From Phycisphaerae bacterium (GTDB lineage Bacteria; Planctomycetota; Phycisphaerae; Phycisphaerales; SM1A02): a DNA stretch of 13,599 nucleotides. A model generated the notes under the pieces. That model saw nothing but the letters and a program-made list of their open reading frames with translations, had not been told where the DNA came from and did no database searches. The position numbers and the translations under genes are program-made. Within the stretch, counting starts at the first letter, position 1, and the number at the start of each line of letters is the position of its first letter. The DNA is taken from contig JAUIHC010000037.1 in assembly GCA_030432455.1 (NCBI GenBank), forward strand, positions 1 through 13,599. The letters are read 5' to 3'. Positions 6,892 to 13,160 of this stretch are shown piece by piece.

Positions 6892-7935
6892 ATGAGCTTC
6901 CTTCAACGAATCGAGAACGCCGATCGTCGCTGGGTGTTCCTGCTGATGGGACTCGCGGTGGCGGTGCCGATCATCTACATCGGGCTCACCGGCAAGACGC
7001 TGCCCGAGAAGGCCACGCCGCTCGCGGAGAGCGCGTTCGAGGTGCTCGACGACCTTCCGTCGGGCTCCCGCATCCTCCTCGCCTGGGACTTCGATCCCGC
7101 CAGCGAGGGCGAGCTCGGACCGATGGCGACGAGCTTCATCCGGCAGTGCTCGCAGAAGGGGCACCGGATGTACTTCATCGCCCTCTGGCCGGTCGGCGCC
7201 CAGATGATCCGCTCGACCACCACGAAGGTGATCGGCGGGTACTACCCGGATCTGGAGTACGGCCGCGACTGGGTGGACCTCGGCTTCAAGGCCGGCAACG
7301 AGGCGGTCATCAAGACGATCGCCACCGACTTCCGGCAGATGTTCCCCGCGGACGCCCGCGGCACGTCGGTCTCCGCGATCCCGATGATGGAGGGCATCGC
7401 GAGCCTCGCCGACTTCGACGCGATCGTCAATGTGAGTGCGGGCTACCCCGGCAGCAAGGAATGGGTGCTCTACGCGGCGACGCCGCTGAAGAAGCCGCTG
7501 GTCGTCGGCTGCACCGGCGTCCAGGCGCCGCTGATGTACCCCTACGTCCCCAATCAGGTGCGGGGCCTGCTCGGCGCGATCAAGGGCGCCGCGGAGTACG
7601 AGTCGGTCGTCAACGGCTGGGTCCGTGAGGATTCGATCCGCAAGACCCTCGTCGCCGGCGGCATGGCCGAGTCCGAGGCTGCGAGCACCGCGACCACGCT
7701 CGCCCGTGACCCCGACGATGCGGGAGCCTGGTCCGAGACCGCGGCGGCGGCGAGCCTGACCCCCGAGTCGAAGGCCGCCGTGATCGCGCTCGCCGCCGCA
7801 CCGACCCCGGGCATCTTCCTCGAGGCCCAGCGTCGCATGGGTCCGCAGCTCGTCGCGCACCTGCTCATGATCGGGCTGATCGTCATGGGCAACCTCGTCT
7901 TCTTCGCGTCCCGTCGCCGGGGAGGTGGTCGATGA
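6892..7935 (+). CDS. Bitopic protein with Rossmann-like domain
   Basis: A 347-residue protein with one helix near each end (13-31 and 319-338) enclosing a large domain. Alternating strands and helices are visible: RILLAWDFDPASEGELGPMA (60-79), HRMYFIALWPVGAQM (91-105), FDAIVNVSAGYPGSKEW (175-191) and KPLVVGCTGVQAPLMYPYV (201-219), then LLGAIKGAAEYE (226-237). This looks like an alpha/beta Rossmann-type fold. Residues about 243-307 are an Ala-rich helical stretch with little resemblance to the rest, perhaps an insertion. Both termini appear to face the same side. No enzyme motif is recognised. GGAGG at 6877-6881 lies 10 nt before the ATG, and the stop overlaps the next start (ATGA). Likely a subunit of the membrane system; the substrate, if any, is unknown. 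Confidence 0.8.
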   Translation: MSFLQRIENADRRWVFLLMGLAVAVPIIYIGLTGKTLPEKATPLAESAFEVLDDLPSGSRILLAWDFDPASEGELGPMATSFIRQCSQKGHRMYFIALWPVGAQMIRSTTTKVIGGYYPDLEYGRDWVDLGFKAGNEAVIKTIATDFRQMFPADARGTSVSAIPMMEGIASLADFDAIVNVSAGYPGSKEWVLYAATPLKKPLVVGCTGVQAPLMYPYVPNQVRGLLGAIKGAAEYESVVNGWVREDSIRKTLVAGGMAESEAASTATTLARDPDDAGAWSETAAAASLTPESKAAVIALAAAPTPGIFLEAQRRMGPQLVAHLLMIGLIVMGNLVFFASRRRGGGR

Positions 7936-9023
7936 ATCGTCAGAACGTCGGTGTGATCGTCGTCTTCCTGATCCTCGGCGTCCTCGTCGCGGCGCGGGCG
8001 TTCGTGGGTGACGGGATGGGTCGCGTCTACACCCGGCTCGACCCCGTGGAGATGGTCCGGATCGATCGTCCGGTGCTCGATGCGACGCTCGTCGAGACCG
8101 AGACCGAGACCCAGACCCAGACCACCGAGTCGGTCTGGGTGCGGTCCGATTCCGACCAGGCCCGCGACTTCGCGACGGCGTCCTCCCAGACCGTCGCGTG
8201 GAACCGGTCCGAGCCGGTCACGCCCGCCGAGGCGTTCGCGGCGTTCGAGTCGGGCGAGACGGCGGGCATTCGACTCGACTGGCCGCGGACCATCGGGCTC
8301 TGGGTCGCGGCGTTCTTCACGCTCGCGATCTTCTCGTTCCTCTACAAGGACAACCCGTTCTACAAGGTGGCCGAGTCGGTCGTGGTCGGCGTGTCGGCGG
8401 CGTACTGGATGGTGGTCGGCTTCTGGGACATGATCGTGCCCAACCTGCTCGGCAACCTCGCCCCCGGCTTCGTGCAGGCGACCTTCCTGCCCGGGCTCGA
8501 CGCCGCGAGTCCGCAGTGGGCGTACCTGATCCCCGCGACCTTCGGGGTGCTGCTTCTGACCCGGCTGCTTCCGAAGGGCCAGTGGCTCAGTCTCTGGACG
8601 CTCGCCTTCATCGTGGGCACCACCGCGGCGCTCCGCATGGTGGCGTACATCGAGGGCGACTTCCTCAGTCAGATCAACGCCACGGTCCAGCCGGTCTATC
8701 AGGTCGTCACCGATGCCGACGGCGGCGTGGACGGCTACGCCACCTTCTGGGCGAGCCTGCGGCAACTGACCCTGCTCATCGGCGTGCTCGCCTGTCTGAC
8801 GTACTTCTTCTTCAGCGTCGAGCACAAGGGGGCGGTCGGCGGCGTGGCGAGGCTCGGCATCTGGTTCCTGATGATCACCTTCGGCGCGGCCTTCGGATTC
8901 ACCGTCATGGGCCGCATCGCGCTGCTCGCGGCGCGGTTCGAGTTCCTGTTCGACGACTGGCTCTGGCTGATCGATCCGACCAACCAGCGGGTCGTCGCGT
9001 CGGCGGTCGGTCTGCTCGGCTGA
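7932..9023 (+). CDS. Multi-helix membrane protein, last cluster gene
   Basis: A 363-residue membrane protein. An N-terminal helix (6-24) is followed by a polar, Thr/Glu-rich stretch (about 30-115) and then about six more helices (119-136, 147-169, 198-235 as two, 273-294, 304-330). The polar stretch contains TETETQTQTT, encoded by a hexamer repeat. Short motifs that may be conserved are SFLYKDNPFYKVAESVVVGV (135-154) and VMGRIALLAARFEFLFDDWL (325-344). Not matched to a named transporter. The ATG at 7932 overlaps the previous stop by 4 bp and has GGAGG at 7921-7925, 6 nt upstream, so the start is firm. It ends the tight gene run; the hairpin at 9052-9081 follows. Likely the last membrane subunit of the complex. 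Confidence 0.8.
   Translation: MNRQNVGVIVVFLILGVLVAARAFVGDGMGRVYTRLDPVEMVRIDRPVLDATLVETETETQTQTTESVWVRSDSDQARDFATASSQTVAWNRSEPVTPAEAFAAFESGETAGIRLDWPRTIGLWVAAFFTLAIFSFLYKDNPFYKVAESVVVGVSAAYWMVVGFWDMIVPNLLGNLAPGFVQATFLPGLDAASPQWAYLIPATFGVLLLTRLLPKGQWLSLWTLAFIVGTTAALRMVAYIEGDFLSQINATVQPVYQVVTDADGGVDGYATFWASLRQLTLLIGVLACLTYFFFSVEHKGAVGGVARLGIWFLMITFGAAFGFTVMGRIALLAARFEFLFDDWLWLIDPTNQRVVASAVGLLG
8094..8123 (+). repeat. Five tandem hexamers, (GAGACC)3(CAGACC)2
   Basis: Three copies of GAGACC are followed by two of CAGACC, in frame inside the last membrane gene, encoding (Glu-Thr)3(Gln-Thr)2 in the polar linker after its first helix. A change of copy number would add or remove two residues per unit without shifting the frame. 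Confidence 0.8.
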
Positions 9024-9051
9024 TCGACGTCTGGCGATCGACACGAATTTC

Positions 9052-9081
9052 CGCGGCACTTCCGAGAGGAGGTGCCGCGGT
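9052..9081 (+). terminator. Strong hairpin after the membrane operon
   Basis: CCGCGGCAC (9052-9060) pairs with GTGCCGCGG (9073-9081). The inner bases extend the stem (TTCC with GGAG, one G-U pair) to 13 bp, closed by a GAGA tetraloop at 9065-9068. It starts 28 bp after the last operon stop and 58 bp before the next gene. There is no T-run behind it, so it is either a non-canonical terminator or a 3'-end stabilising structure. Confidence 0.55.
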
Positions 9082-9139
9082 GTCGTAGGGTGCACGCTCA
9101 TCCGAGGGGGCCATCTCGGAGCCGGGCCCAGCCCGGGCA

Positions 9140-9922
9140 GTGGACATGTGCGAGGACATGCGTGAGGACCTGCGTCATGGCAGGGAGACCGGTCGTTCCG
9201 CGGAGCGATCGGAGGCGTTGGCGGGGCAGGAGCGACGGCGGCGGCAGGTGAGGCAGCAGGCGGCGCGGGCCCGGGTGGGTGCGATCGCGCTCGGGATCGC
9301 CGCGGCCGGGGGCGCGACGGCGTCGGCCCGGGCGGAGCTGGCCGCGGCGTGGCACTTCAACGACATCAAGCCCCTGGGCATGATCGAGGCCGACGCCGGG
9401 AGCGGCTGGCTCGATCTCGCCGGGGTCGGAGGCGAGGCCGATCTCTTCAGCGGCACCGTCGAGAACGCGCTCGACGACTGGCGGGCGGGCGACGCCCTCG
9501 GTCTCCGGGGAACCGCGGAGGGTGGGTCGCTGCAGTGCTTCGTGCCGATCGAGCCGTCGTTCGGCGAGAACGCATACGCGGTCGCGGTCTCGTTCGCGAC
9601 CCGTCGAAGCGCGACCGGATTCGCGGAGCTGCGGCTCGATGCGTGGAACGGCGGGGCGTGGATCGCGATCGACACGCTCTCGGTCGGCACCGACTGGTCG
9701 GTCTCGGAGGCGAGCTTCGAGTTGTCGCACTGGGCGACCGGCGTGGAGTTCCGGCTCGTGCCGCTTGGGGCCTCCGCCGGTTCCGGCACGTTTCGGCTCG
9801 ACAACCTGGTCGTGGACGTGACGACGGTGCCGGCGCCGGGGGCGATCGCGCTCGCGGTGACGGCGATGGGACTTCGGAAGGGACGACGTCGGGGCCGCCT
9901 CGTCGGGGTGGCGAGGGCATAG
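9140..9922 (+). CDS. Exported beta-sandwich protein, PEP-CTERM-like
   Basis: A protein of up to 260 residues. A basic stretch (RRRRQVRQQAARARVG) and a short hydrophobic run GAIALGIAAAGGATASARA form a signal peptide, with about 50 residues ahead of it if GTG 9140 is used. ATG 9146, ATG 9158 and GTG 9248 are in-frame alternatives; the last gives a signal peptide of ordinary length. None has a good Shine-Dalgarno. The mature part is beta-rich: AAWHFNDIKP, SFATRRSATGFAELRLDAWN, WSVSEASFELSHWATGVEFRLVPLG, SGTFRLDNLVVDV. That pattern recurs in exported proteins with sorting tails. The end is VPAPG (230-234), a hydrophobic stretch and KGRRRGR, a PEP-CTERM-like signal normally handled by an exosortase, not seen here. 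Molecular role unknown; probably cell-surface or secreted. Confidence 0.72.
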   Translation: MDMCEDMREDLRHGRETGRSAERSEALAGQERRRRQVRQQAARARVGAIALGIAAAGGATASARAELAAAWHFNDIKPLGMIEADAGSGWLDLAGVGGEADLFSGTVENALDDWRAGDALGLRGTAEGGSLQCFVPIEPSFGENAYAVAVSFATRRSATGFAELRLDAWNGGAWIAIDTLSVGTDWSVSEASFELSHWATGVEFRLVPLGASAGSGTFRLDNLVVDVTTVPAPGAIALAVTAMGLRKGRRRGRLVGVARA

Positions 9923-10096
9923 GTCCTGTGTGACGGATCGATCGGGACTTCGAGGCCCGAATTCGAGGCCTGACGACGACCACCCGCATCGTCGGGCTGC
10001 ATCGACGATTCTCAGGGGAATCGCCTGCGTCGCCCTCCTCGCTGGAGGCGGCCTCCGAACCTCTCGGGTCTGACGCCGATCCGTCACACAGGACCT
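9921..10096. repeat. 176-bp element with perfect 20-bp inverted repeats
   Basis: AGGTCCTGTGTGACGGATCG at 9921-9940 recurs as its exact reverse complement at 10077-10096. Inside are further hairpins: TCGGG/CCCGA (9942-9960), ATCGTCG/CGACGAT (9988-10009), competing with CGATTC/GAATCG (10006-10023), and CCTCC/GGAGG (10034-10048). TTCGAGGCC is also directly repeated (9949-9957, 9962-9970). The element fills the space between two convergent genes and its left arm overlaps the stop codon of the exported-protein gene. No reading frame of its own and no obvious target duplication. It could be a MITE- or REP-like mobile repeat, a bidirectional terminator, or a structured RNA. Confidence 0.75.
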
Positions 10097-10109
10097 CAGG
10101 TTCCGCGTC

Positions 10110-11180
10110 TCAGCGGGCGGCGGTCGAGGTTCGCTCGGCGGCGGCACCTCGGGCGGCACCTCGGGCGGCGAGCTCGAGGGCGAGCTCGACCGCCGCCCGC
10201 ATCGATCCCGGATCCGCGGCATCGCGTCCGGCAATGCCGAACGCGGTGCCGTGGTCCGGGCTCGTCCGCACGATGGGAAGTCCGAGGGTCGTGTTCACCG
10301 CCTTGTCCCAGCCCAGGAGCTTCACGGGGATGAGTCCCTGATCGTGGTACATCGCGACCACGAGGTCGTGTTCGCCCGCGGCGGCGGCGATGAAGACGGT
10401 GTCCGCGGGCAGCGGTCCGGTGGCGCGGATGCCGTGCCGCACCGCGACATCGACCGCGGGGGCGATCACCCGTCCGTCCTCGTCGCCGAGGATGCCGTTC
10501 TCGCCCGCGTGCGGATTGAGGCCGCACACCGCGATCCGCGGTCGCTCGATTCCGAGGTCGCGGCAGAACTCGTGTCCAAGCTCGATCGCCTCGTGCACGC
10601 GGCCGATGGTCAGGAGGTTGCGGACGTCCATCAGCGGGACGTGCGCGGTCGCCAGCACCACCCGGAGCCGGGGGCTGGTGAACGCCATCGCCTGTCGCCG
10701 GGCCTTCGTGCGGTGGGCAAGCAGTTCGGTGTGTCCGGGCCAGCGGAATCCGGCGAGCGACCACGCCTCCTTGCAGATCGGGGCGGTGACGATGCCGTCG
10801 GTCCGTCGGGGATCGCCGGGGCTGCGGAGGGCGTCGGTGATCGCCTCCTCGACGAACGCCTTGGAGAGATGACCGGCGATCCGGTCGGGCCGGATCTCGC
10901 TCGGCGGATGGAACTCGGTCTCGTCGAAGTCGACGACGGTCACCGGGGCGAGCAGATCGCGGCTCGCCCGCTCGGTGCCCTGAGCCACGCGGAACCAGTA
11001 GGGTCGGATCCGGGCCCGGTCCGCGGCGAGGGTCAGCATCTCGTTGCGGCCATAGATGACGAAGCGGGCCCGGCGATGAAGTTCCGGATCCGACAAGGCC
11101 TTGACCACGACCTCCGGGCCGATCCCAAGCGGATCGCCCATGCTGACCCCGATCACCGGACATTGGTCGTTCACGGACAT
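10110..11180 (-). CDS. pdxA: 4-hydroxythreonine-4-phosphate dehydrogenase
   Basis: A 356-residue PdxA, which oxidises 4-(phosphooxy)-L-threonine with NAD; the product decarboxylates to 3-amino-2-oxopropyl phosphate, a precursor of pyridoxine phosphate (vitamin B6), in the cytosol. Family motifs are in order: GVSMGDPLGIGPEVV near the start, GHTELLA (149-155), ATAHVPLMDV, CGLNPHAGENG, AMYHDQGLIPVK and NTTLGLPIVRTSPDHGTAFGIAG. The three metal-binding histidines correspond to H180, H224 and H279. Length is slightly above the usual 330 or so because of an Ala/Arg-rich tail, part of it encoded by two tandem 12-bp units (10142-10165). The ATG at 11180 leads directly into the first strand. It is convergent with the exported-protein gene across the inverted-repeat element and lies 67 bp downstream of the transpeptidase-like gene on the same strand. 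Confidence 0.97.
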   Translation of the reverse strand: MSVNDQCPVIGVSMGDPLGIGPEVVVKALSDPELHRRARFVIYGRNEMLTLAADRARIRPYWFRVAQGTERASRDLLAPVTVVDFDETEFHPPSEIRPDRIAGHLSKAFVEEAITDALRSPGDPRRTDGIVTAPICKEAWSLAGFRWPGHTELLAHRTKARRQAMAFTSPRLRVVLATAHVPLMDVRNLLTIGRVHEAIELGHEFCRDLGIERPRIAVCGLNPHAGENGILGDEDGRVIAPAVDVAVRHGIRATGPLPADTVFIAAAAGEHDLVVAMYHDQGLIPVKLLGWDKAVNTTLGLPIVRTSPDHGTAFGIAGRDAADPGSMRAAVELALELAARGAARGAAAERTSTAAR

Positions 11181-11247
11181 GCCGGGAGTCTACGTGGCCA
11201 GGCACACCCCACGACCACCGCGACCTCGACCACGTCGGCTCCGACTG

Positions 11248-12432
11248 TTACTCGCGAATCTCGACCGTCGACGTTCCGGACCCGAGGATCTGGAAAAGCA
11301 ATTCGACGTCGTCGCCGAGCAGTCGCAGCGATCCGTTGGTGCACGGGGTGCCGACGGTGGCGGGCTCGGTGGTCCCGTGGAGACCGAGGCTGCGATACGC
11401 GGGATTCGCCCGGTCGGCCTCGTCGAGCGCCTCCAGCCCGATCCAGTGCTCGCCGATCGGATTGCCGGCGTCATCGGACTTCCAGAAGCGGCCGGTCGCC
11501 GGATCGGTCCATGACGGGTTGCTCGACTTGGACCCCGGCTTCACCCGGAAGAGTCCGGTCGGCGTGAGCCCGTCCATCCCGATGCCGACCGGCATCGCGA
11601 TCAGCAGATCGCGACGCCCGTCGGTCTCCTGAAACACCGCGAGATCACGCTCGGAGAGATCCACGACCGCATGGAAGCGGCCGTTCGGGAGCCAGAGGTC
11701 CTTGCCGGCCCGCACGCTGTTGGCGTTCTTCAGCCCGTTGATGCGGGCGAGGAAGTCGGCATTCACCTCGACGTTCTCGTTGCGGATGATCCGGCCGAGG
11801 ACCTCGTTGGGCATCACGCGATGCGGTCGGGCATAGGGCGACTCGGCTCGTCCCGGCGTCTCGAGCAGCGTGCTGTCGGCGAGGCGTCGCGACAGTCGGG
11901 TGGCGTTCGCCCGGTGACTGCCGTCGAGCCCGGCAAGCCACGCCCGGGTCAGCGACGCCCGGGCCGTCACGGGGTCGGACGACGCCTCGACGGCGGCGGC
12001 TTCGAGGGCGGCGATCGCGGTGCCGCTGCGGCGGGGGCCGGGTCGGCCCGACGATGGTTCGCCGGCGGGGTCCGAGGCCGCGGCGGTCGGGTTCGCGACC
12101 GCCCGATCCGGCGTGGTGGGTGCGGGGGGTGTGGAGGGCGGCGTGGTCGGGGACGCCGGTTCGCGACGGATGGGGCGGGACGGTGGCTGGTCCACCGGAT
12201 CCGCGGGCCGCTCGAAGGTGATCTGCGGTGCGATGGGATCGGCGGATTCGGTCGCCGCCGTCGGCCGAGTCTCGGCGTCATCCGGCGCGTCACCGCTCAT
12301 CCACCACCAGCCGACCGTCACGACCGCGCCGATGCCGATCAACCACCACCAGATCGGACGGCGTCGCTTCCGCCGACTGCTCATGTACGCACGGCGACTT
12401 CCGGATCGAGCGGACTGACTGGCGAGGCCCAT
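11248..12432 (-). CDS. L,D-transpeptidase-like (YkuD) protein, Cys shifted
   Basis: A 394-residue membrane-anchored protein. After a basic N-terminus a Trp-rich helix (about 26-44, IWWWLIGIGAVVTVGWWW) would leave the rest outside the cytoplasm. A Pro/Thr-rich disordered linker spans about 50-135, a helical part about 138-190, a degenerate LysM-like segment about 200-250 (VLGRIIRNENVEVNADFLARINGL) and a YkuD domain about 253-393. YkuD enzymes make 3-3 cross-links or attach proteins in peptidoglycan through a Cys in SHGCxR. Here the motif is HG at 352-353, then PCTNGSLRL: the Cys position holds S368, and a Cys sits four residues earlier (C364), while H352 and R370 remain. Activity is therefore uncertain. 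ATG 12432 was chosen for its AGGAG 10 nt upstream; ATG 12384 is a weaker alternative. Confidence 0.85.
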   Translation of the reverse strand: MGLASQSARSGSRRAYMSSRRKRRRPIWWWLIGIGAVVTVGWWWMSGDAPDDAETRPTAATESADPIAPQITFERPADPVDQPPSRPIRREPASPTTPPSTPPAPTTPDRAVANPTAAASDPAGEPSSGRPGPRRSGTAIAALEAAAVEASSDPVTARASLTRAWLAGLDGSHRANATRLSRRLADSTLLETPGRAESPYARPHRVMPNEVLGRIIRNENVEVNADFLARINGLKNANSVRAGKDLWLPNGRFHAVVDLSERDLAVFQETDGRRDLLIAMPVGIGMDGLTPTGLFRVKPGSKSSNPSWTDPATGRFWKSDDAGNPIGEHWIGLEALDEADRANPAYRSLGLHGTTEPATVGTPCTNGSLRLLGDDVELLFQILGSGTSTVEIRE

Positions 12433-12440
12433 GGGGACGA

Positions 12441-12448
12441 CTCTCCTC
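12441..12448 (-). promoter_or_regulatory. Shine-Dalgarno for the YkuD-like gene
   Basis: On the minus strand GAGGAGAG precedes ATG 12432 with about 10 nt between AGGAG and the start. The downstream ATG at 12384 has no such site, so this decides the start in favour of 12432. Confidence 0.7.
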
Positions 12449-12473
12449 GGAGCGGACACACGACGGGGACGGC

Positions 12474-12497
12474 GACCGGGCGCGCGCGCCCCCGGTC
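12474..12497 (-). terminator. GC-rich hairpin in intergenic gap
   Basis: GACCGGG (12474-12480) pairs perfectly with CCCGGTC (12491-12497) around a CG-repeat loop. It lies in the 149-bp gap between the cyclo-ligase stop and the YkuD-like start, both on the minus strand. No T-run follows, so a terminator role is only possible; the gap otherwise shows nothing I recognise apart from the ribosome site at 12441-12448. Confidence 0.3.
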
Positions 12498-12581
12498 TCA
12501 TCGGCCAGGCGCGGTCCGGGGATGGAGATTCCGAGTCGAGGCGGCGGTCGCACGCATGGTGGACAGGCGGCCGGAACCGGA

Positions 12582-13160
12582 TCAGACGGACACCAGATCA
12601 TCGACGCCGGCGTCGTGAGGCTCGACCGGGACGCTCGTCACCACCTGACCGGCGTGGCAGACCCCGACCCGCCGCACCCGCCCGGGCAGATCGGCGAGCA
12701 GGCGATCGTAGTAGCCACCCCCGCGACCGAGCCGGTGGCCGGCGGTCGTGAAGGCGACGCCCGGCACGAGGATCAGGTCGAGGGTCGCGGGGTCGACGAG
12801 GCTCAGCGGCAGGTGCGGCGATCGGAGGTCGTAGCGATCCCGAGCGAAGGCCGACGGATCGAGACTCGTGATCCGGGCGGGCACCATGCGACCCCGCGCC
12901 TCGAGCACGACGGGCACCGCGACGGTGCATCCGCGATCGAGGAGCAGCTCGATGGTGGGGTCGAGATCGACTTCCAGTCCGTCGGAGAGATACGCCAGCA
13001 CGGTCCGGGCCTGCGAGCGGTCCACCAGATCGACGATCCGTTCCCGGGCCGTCGCTCCCGCCCGCCGACGCTCCGCGTCCGGCATCCGCCGAAGGGCGGC
13101 GCGGATCTCCCTCCGCAGCCGCGTCTTCTCGCGTTCGGCATCCGACCCGACCCCCGTCAC
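12582..13160 (-). CDS. ygfA: 5-formyltetrahydrofolate cyclo-ligase
   Basis: A 192-residue cytosolic enzyme that converts 5-formyl-THF to 5,10-methenyl-THF with ATP, returning stored folate to one-carbon metabolism. The N-terminal basic helix EKTRLRREIRAALRRM, the strand TVLAYLSDGLEVDLDP and the C-terminal signature LVPGVAFTTAGHRLGRGGGYYDRLL (131-155; GRGGGYYDR is the ATP-binding loop) identify the family; the end PHDAGVDDLVSV is also typical. The usual Asp after PGVAF is Thr here, a small deviation. Length is normal. The start is GTG 13160, which overlaps the TGA of the upstream rarA gene (GTGA), so translation is probably coupled. A longer open reading frame extends to 13535, but it would overlap rarA in another frame and is not credible. 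Confidence 0.94.
   Translation of the reverse strand: MTGVGSDAEREKTRLRREIRAALRRMPDAERRRAGATARERIVDLVDRSQARTVLAYLSDGLEVDLDPTIELLLDRGCTVAVPVVLEARGRMVPARITSLDPSAFARDRYDLRSPHLPLSLVDPATLDLILVPGVAFTTAGHRLGRGGGYYDRLLADLPGRVRRVGVCHAGQVVTSVPVEPHDAGVDDLVSV

Noticed and set aside
10142..10165. Two tandem 12-bp units near the end of pdxA
   Set aside because: They simply encode part of the Ala/Arg-rich tail (AARG repeats); two short units in GC-rich coding DNA are not notable.
9098..10234. A 378-codon minus-strand frame running through the inverted-repeat element
   Set aside because: It is antisense to the exported-protein gene and to part of pdxA's end in another frame, with low-complexity sequence; the element is better explained as non-coding.
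10251..11567. A 438-codon plus-strand open frame
   Set aside because: It is antisense to pdxA and the YkuD-like gene, both identified by catalytic motifs; its own translation has no family signal.
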